DNA of 22,407 nt from a virus, in IMG/VR virus record IMGVR_UViG_3300030106_003059, positions 1-22,407 of that record; one strand, given 5' to 3'. A program made the translations under genes and the position numbers. Below the pieces are notes generated by a model. The model did not search any database. It was not told the origin of the DNA and saw only the letters and a list, made by a program, of their open reading frames with translations. Below, one piece after another: positions 19,301 through 22,407 of the stretch (positions within the stretch are counted from its first letter, which is position 1; each line of letters opens with the position of its first letter).

Positions 19301-21734
19301 GAATAACAAATCCTTCCTCTGGTTCCTTACAATTTGTGAGTTCCTTAGGAACGACAACTCTCAACTTATACAGTTTCTCATCAAGACTTCTAGAATCCTC
19401 TTTTCTCTTGATGAAACTGTTTGTTGTTCTAGTTCCAAGAGTTCCTGTGCCTTGAGTATTGAAGGCATTGTAGATCGCATTACCAGTAGAAGATTTGATA
19501 AACCAGTTGCCATTACCTGCGTCAAACTGAATCGGAGAACCAATCTCACCAGAACTCTTTTCAGAAACTCTACTACGAACTCTTAAACTTGTGCCACCAT
19601 AAAGTGTAATTGCCTCATCATTCTCTGCATTAGTAAGAGATGCTGCGACCTTAATGGTGGTTGCACTTGCCTTGATAGCAAAATAAACCTTATGTGCTTC
19701 AATGTTCTCTGGAAGATCTCCGGTGTCACTGTTGATGATAATCTTCTCACCAGTAATGAGTTTGTGAGATCCAATAGTGAAGGTGCTGTTGTTTACTAAC
19801 GTTACCTTATATTCTTTGACAGAACTGGTCTCGCCAAGGGCAGAAGTAATACCGGTGGTGCTGATCTCGTTATCAACCATGAGAACATCAGCAGTGTAGG
19901 TGGTTCCAGAACCTACAAAGGACAATTTCTCGTTCAGTTTGGCACCAACACGATAACCTTGAATCTTGTGTGGTGGTTTGATATTCTTGTCATTGAACCC
20001 GAAGAGATACAGGTGACTGGAGATACCAACAGAAGTTGTCAGACCAACGTCAAGAGTTACCCAATCAATATCCTCTTCTTTAGTTGTAACTGCTTTAGGG
20101 GTGATAACAGATGTGATGTATCCCTTATTATCTTTGCTAAACGCTGCTTTCTTAAATCCAACACCATTCAGAGAAATTTGTCCAAAGTTAGAGTTGGAGT
20201 TTGTGATGCTCATGTCAGCACCATTTCTGCCATCAAAATGATAGGCAAAACCGATAGCAAACACAGAAACAATCTGCATGAATGAATCGTTAGAACCTTT
20301 GATGTGAGAACTCTCCCATCCAATTCTATACTGTGCTTCACTGTCTAAATGATAAACCTTTGTAGCATCAGTAGATGAAGAACCACTAGCAAGAGCAGCA
20401 CCAGTCACCTTAGATACGCTGATGCCCTCATAAACTCTAGAAGACTCATTATACTTAACGAATGCTCTATCGTCCTTCTGAAGACCAACAGCGGTGAACT
20501 GAGCGACAACCATGGAGCGGAATCCAGTTGCCTTACTACCATCAGCGTGCATACCGTTCATGCCGAAGACGGAACGGAGAGAGATGTTAAAGATGTATGG
20601 AGAGGCACCCTGGACTGTATCAGTCTCAATAGTGACAGTAGAACCAGAAGCACTTGGAGATGCAGTCAGGTTATTTCTAACAAATGGGAGCAAGAACGTA
20701 AATGTTCTAGCATCAGTAACGTTTTGAACCGTGGTAGCGATATTATAATCTTCTACACTGACACCTTTAATTTTGATAGGTGTTCCAGTTGTCAGTTTGT
20801 GGTCGGTGCTGGTTGTTACTGTGATGACACTGCTTGGTGTAAAACCATCACCAGAGATGATACTGGAGATATTGACAGGATCATCAGCAAACGCACCAAC
20901 GATTTCAAATTCTGGACGCTTGGCAGCAAAACCAAGTGGATCTGCTGGCCACTTCTGGTCAATGTTTCTACCGGTCTCAGTGTTGTAAGCATTAGAGAGC
21001 TTACTATAATACATTGCCAGGTCAGAAATAGTGTAACCAGTTGGAATGGTTACACCATCAGCATATTCAAATACGGTAAGTTTGTGGTGAGAGAATGTAG
21101 GTGTGGCAGTGTTTGCTGAAGAGAAGTCCTGACTGTCTGTATAAACAGTTCCACTCTGATCACCATCAAAGATGGAGAACTGCCAGAAGTAACAAGTACC
21201 AGTTACCCTGAAAATTGCAGTTCCAGATAAGTTAGTATCTGTTGGGTTTGGTACGTATTTTGGTCTAATTTTAGTCTTTCTTAAGTCAAGACCAACAATA
21301 GAAGTGCCACGAGGTACAATAACACCACCGTGAATACTATTAAACTTGTAGAGAATATTATCTTCTTGAGTTAAATCAAATGTAGAATCTGTAGTTAATG
21401 TAAGAGTTGTCTGAGCACTTGTTGTAGCACCAGAAGGAGAAACAGCAGTCGCGGTTCCGTTTACATCCTTGATTGCAAAACCAGGTCTATTATCAATAAC
21501 ATGCTCTCCTGGATACAGAAGAATGGTTGTTTTCTCAATAATATCGTTATCACTTCCCCTCAGATAGGAGAATCTCGCTGCCTCTAGCAGTGCTCTCTGG
21601 ACAGTCTTGAATGGTTTCGTTAAAGAGTTTCCCTGATTCTCAATCGCGTCAGTAGCATCAAGGTCACTTGGGTTTACATAAAGAATACGACCCTCAGTAT
21701 TCTTTATAAAGTTTTCCAGTTTATTAAGAGGCAT
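16323..21734 (-). CDS. Giant virion fibre protein with S74 chaperone domain
   Basis: An 1803-residue structural protein. The N-terminal part (RILYVNPSDLDATD, PFKTVQRALLEAARFSY) is typical of a right-handed beta-helix (pectin-lyase-like) domain. The long middle consists of beta repeats rich in Thr, Ser, Gly and Val, with shorter fibre units near the C terminus (FFGDGSNLTGID, GGNVTATSF). The last 91 residues form an S74 intramolecular chaperone: SDQRLKDN begins at about Ser1713, and the Ser1713/Lys1718 dyad is placed as in endosialidase-type autoproteolysis. After assisting trimer folding, this end is expected to cut itself off before Ser1713. Distal fibre or spike role inferred; it is preceded by a late promoter. 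Confidence 0.88.
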   Translation of the reverse strand: MPLNKLENFIKNTEGRILYVNPSDLDATDAIENQGNSLTKPFKTVQRALLEAARFSYLRGSDNDIIEKTTILLYPGEHVIDNRPGFAIKDVNGTATAVSPSGATTSAQTTLTLTTDSTFDLTQEDNILYKFNSIHGGVIVPRGTSIVGLDLRKTKIRPKYVPNPTDTNLSGTAIFRVTGTCYFWQFSIFDGDQSGTVYTDSQDFSSANTATPTFSHHKLTVFEYADGVTIPTGYTISDLAMYYSKLSNAYNTETGRNIDQKWPADPLGFAAKRPEFEIVGAFADDPVNISSIISGDGFTPSSVITVTTSTDHKLTTGTPIKIKGVSVEDYNIATTVQNVTDARTFTFLLPFVRNNLTASPSASGSTVTIETDTVQGASPYIFNISLRSVFGMNGMHADGSKATGFRSMVVAQFTAVGLQKDDRAFVKYNESSRVYEGISVSKVTGAALASGSSSTDATKVYHLDSEAQYRIGWESSHIKGSNDSFMQIVSVFAIGFAYHFDGRNGADMSITNSNSNFGQISLNGVGFKKAAFSKDNKGYITSVITPKAVTTKEEDIDWVTLDVGLTTSVGISSHLYLFGFNDKNIKPPHKIQGYRVGAKLNEKLSFVGSGTTYTADVLMVDNEISTTGITSALGETSSVKEYKVTLVNNSTFTIGSHKLITGEKIIINSDTGDLPENIEAHKVYFAIKASATTIKVAASLTNAENDEAITLYGGTSLRVRSRVSEKSSGEIGSPIQFDAGNGNWFIKSSTGNAIYNAFNTQGTGTLGTRTTNSFIKRKEDSRSLDEKLYKLRVVVPKELTNCKEPEEGFVIQESSTTSLRSDSDFTATGITTSDPDFNRNPRFISTCSTSGSTVTVISEIPHNIKVGEKITIKNVTSTGNTAGTENKGYNGVFTVLSIPNEKTFTHSTTDVDSITHNGGIFTNNTSTRTIALPRFERTDWKGNFYIYRNEVITPYVENVSDGIYHLYVLNANNEIPTEYTSHYFSQKVDDLYPQQDKDNVDDDPESAQSFAMRSPVGDVTTSDLKKSITRESIDSLLPTLGIGLTISGVTTSFTSNTVGVATITFHENHNFNGIVTYSALTGGSGYTNGTYHNVKLLNNGTFTWDGATARVVVANGAVSNVDITSGGSGYTNNEELDFDTSRVGSGTGGGITITTSGISTVIGNTIQLTGIGTHTSGHFRITGVPSKNQVAIAISNTDARPIQGQYLINIAPEITVSTATTTITSGITTFTTTEPHGFVVGNRLTIKNSSDANLGHYDVTGVTTTTVTANVGVGVIIHGPKFLLKHGLSANDLTSDKNGENLGSRGLSFFGNETAILQSNISDETTIHVKTTNVGVATAARFELGSYFQVDNEIMRVTSNVLSGSGGNEMTVIRGAMGTVKENHSGGALIKKVELKAIEFHRPTYLRASGHTFEYLGYGPGNYSTALPQVQVRSLNEEEETLAQAQEKNCGIVVYTGMNNDGDFYIGNKKINSATGKEKTFDIPIPTVTGEDTSVNSVVFDEVIVKERLIVEGGNSGTVLSQFDGPVTFNGETKFNEDIDVDASVKVRGVFNITDTTQSTSVGTGALTVDGGVGIDKNLHVGGNVTATSFFGDGSNLTGIDQTSLVDANGTTRIQANTTGVNVTGTVLATGATFGNIQIADTTDNTIDTTTGNLTLDSAGGTLVVNDNLDVNGTGTHTFAGALSVAGALSVASNLSVAGNGTFTGDLIAFSSSDQRLKDNVEPIEDAIAKVLSLSGNTFEWNDKSDKEGLDIGVIAQEVAGLDLPGLYTTREDGYMAVRYEKLVPLLIEAIKQLNAKVDEHHK
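16324..16330 (-). promoter_or_regulatory. T4-type late promoter motif (ATAAATA)
   Basis: The minus strand reads CATAAATAAC, overlapping the last codons and TAA stop of the 1803-residue gene (CAT AAA TAA). It lies 20 bases before the ATG of the fibre-like gene at 16304. Confidence 0.6.
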
Positions 21735-21766
21735 CGGATTATGACGACCATTAGATTTCTATGTTC

Positions 21767-21773
21767 TATTTAT
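21767..21773 (-). promoter_or_regulatory. T4-type late promoter motif (ATAAATA)
   Basis: The minus strand reads GGATAAATAG, 33 bases before the ATG of the giant fibre gene. Its TAA is at the same time the stop codon of the 21770-22084 gene. Confidence 0.65.
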
Positions 21774-22084
21774 CCCCTCAAATCTTCCTCGTCAAAATAG
21801 GGAATCAGGTCATCTGGAAGTTCATCCTTGTTCTCAATGTCAATCATATCAAAGCATGGATGACATTTTTCAAGTATCAAATACTGAGATCCTGTATAGA
21901 CATCAGTTATATCGTAGTCTTTTTCTTTATCTGCTTGCTCTACAATATCTTTATCGTAAAGATATCCTGGTTCTAGTTCATCAAAAGTAAAGGGAATATG
22001 ATTCAAGAAATACATCCTGACAATTATATTTCCATTATTAAACCAATTGTACGATTGGGTTACCTTGTAGGTAAAAGAAGACAT
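21770..22084 (-). CDS. Small acidic hypothetical protein (104 aa)
   Basis: A 104-residue protein starting MSSFTYKVTQSYNWFNNGNI. The N-terminal half is beta-rich (YKVTQSYNWFNNGNIIVRMY), the C-terminal half strongly acidic (DKDIVEQADKEKDYDITDVY, DELPDDLIPYFDEEDLRG). A C-x-P-C pair (KCHPCFD) occurs near residue 76. The frame can be extended three codons to GTG 22093; the ATG is preferred. It lies between the tRNA cluster and the structural genes and has a late promoter motif of its own. Function unknown. Confidence 0.8.
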   Translation of the reverse strand: MSSFTYKVTQSYNWFNNGNIIVRMYFLNHIPFTFDELEPGYLYDKDIVEQADKEKDYDITDVYTGSQYLILEKCHPCFDMIDIENKDELPDDLIPYFDEEDLRG

Positions 22085-22102
22085 AAGCACCACGCTTTGT
22101 CT

Positions 22103-22109
22103 TATTTAT
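22103..22109 (-). promoter_or_regulatory. T4-type late promoter motif (ATAAATA)
   Basis: The minus strand reads AATAAATAAG between the tRNA-Leu gene and the 22084 gene, 19 bases before its ATG. It matches the late core and separates late structural transcription from the tRNA cluster. Confidence 0.55.
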
Positions 22110-22114
22110 TTTAG

Positions 22115-22199
22115 TGCGAGTAGGGAGACTTGAACTCCCACGACCGTGATGGTCAACAGATTTTAAGTCTGGTGTGTCTACCGATTCCACCATACTCGC
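22115..22199 (-). tRNA. trnL-UAA: tRNA-Leu (anticodon UAA)
   Basis: An 85-base type II tRNA. Acceptor stem GCGAGTA / TACTCGC is perfect, box A reads TGGTGGAATCGG, and the anticodon loop is CTTAAAA (anticodon TAA). A long variable arm (GACC...GGTC) follows, and the T arm is GGGAG-TTCAAGT-CTCCC. The CCA end is not encoded. The sequence closely resembles bacterial tRNA-Leu(UAA). Phage tRNAs of this kind support translation of AT-rich codons such as TTA in the virion genes downstream. Confidence 0.95.
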
Positions 22200-22352
22200 A
22201 AGACATTACACTTATCCGAATGCTTGCTATGGGGCAATTAAACCCAACATTCTGACAGTTTGTAATGGAGTAAGACACAATTTCCGTTGTGAATATACCA
22301 AGGGGGTTTATCCCATTTCTGGCACCTTGGCTGGAACGTCTCAAGTTCCTAA
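22200..22352 (-). other. Hairpin-rich spacer between tRNAs, candidate small RNA
   Basis: A 153-base region between two tRNA genes. It fits neither a tRNA nor a protein gene. Several short stems can be seen: GGAAC-TTGAGAC-GTTCC (22335-22351 region), a 6-base CCAAGG / CCTTGG pair enclosing a GGG-CCC stem, CACAA-CGGAAA-TTGTG, and a GGG-TTTAATT-CCC stem. T4 encodes two small stable RNAs of unknown function (C and D) within its tRNA cluster, which makes a similar RNA here reasonable. The strand is assumed from the flanking tRNAs. Confidence 0.4.
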
Positions 22353-22407
22353 TGCTTCCTGAGAGGATCGAACTCTCCTTAGGCAAATTATGAGTTTGCT
22401 GCATTCA
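22353..22407 (-). tRNA. Partial tRNA with CAU anticodon (Met or Ile2)
   Basis: The 3' part of a tRNA whose 5' end lies outside the window. The anticodon stem-loop is GCAAA-CTCATAA-TTTGC (anticodon CAT), the variable loop CTAAG, the T arm GAGAG-TTCGATC-CTCTC, and the 3' acceptor strand AGGAAGC plus discriminator A. CCA is not encoded. A CAT anticodon can belong to elongator Met, initiator Met or lysidine-modified Ile; the missing 5' half is needed to decide. Confidence 0.85.

Noticed and set aside
14478-21734. Possible CRISPR or tandem DNA repeats because of recurring short words
   Set aside because: The recurring words encode repeated fibre units (for example GIGT and GDGSNLT) and are not evenly spaced; there are no spacer-like unique segments.
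22153-22404. An 83-codon frame through the tRNA region
   Set aside because: It runs through the tRNA-Leu and the partial CAU tRNA, so it is a chance reading of RNA genes.

Overview
The window looks like part of the genome of a T4-like cyanophage (a myovirus of Synechococcus or Prochlorococcus). The reasons are a cp12 Calvin-cycle inhibitor gene, repeated T4-type late promoter motifs (ATAAATA), a tRNA cluster, a very large tail-fibre-type protein with a self-cleaving S74 chaperone domain, 2-oxoglutarate/Fe(II) oxygenases, and dense blocks of tiny overlapping genes. Every supported gene is on the minus strand, so transcription runs from the right end (22407) to the left end (1). The longest gap without a gene is about 150 bases.

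Right to left: two tRNAs (a 5'-truncated CAU tRNA and a complete Leu-UAA tRNA), separated by a 153-base hairpin-rich spacer. Then come a small acidic protein, an 1803-residue structural protein ending in an S74 peptidase domain, a 608-residue fibre-like protein and a glycine-rich, adhesin-like protein. Next are two adjacent 2OG-Fe(II) oxygenases and a superfamily II helicase. From 11046 to 7434 there is a tightly packed array of about 20 small genes, including a glutaredoxin-like protein that lacks the first active-site cysteine. This is followed by cp12, a 51-codon gene and a strong intrinsic terminator whose loop carries the -35 box of the next promoter.

From 6838 to 1145 there is a second array. 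It holds conserved-looking small proteins, small membrane proteins, a degenerate HNH-type zinc protein, a HExxH metalloprotease, and a two-gene cassette pairing a PD-(D/E)XK nuclease-like gene with an adenine-methyltransferase-like gene. That cassette sits between two identical 18-base repeats. The left end is a basic, Ala/Lys/Arg-rich protein with its own late promoter.

The expression logic can be read from the sequence. Late promoters stand in front of the structural genes and the leftmost gene, and in four of six cases the TAA of the motif is also the stop codon of the gene before. Extended -10 or sigma70-like promoters stand in front of the helicase, the 6838 gene and the 2136 gene. Within operons, genes are linked by 1-, 4- and 8-base stop/start overlaps. 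The features I find most worth pursuing are the repeat-bounded nuclease/methyltransferase cassette, the structured RNA candidate between the tRNAs, and the oxygenase pair beside the glycine-rich adhesin-like gene. All family assignments come from reading motifs and recalling related proteins; no database search was possible.
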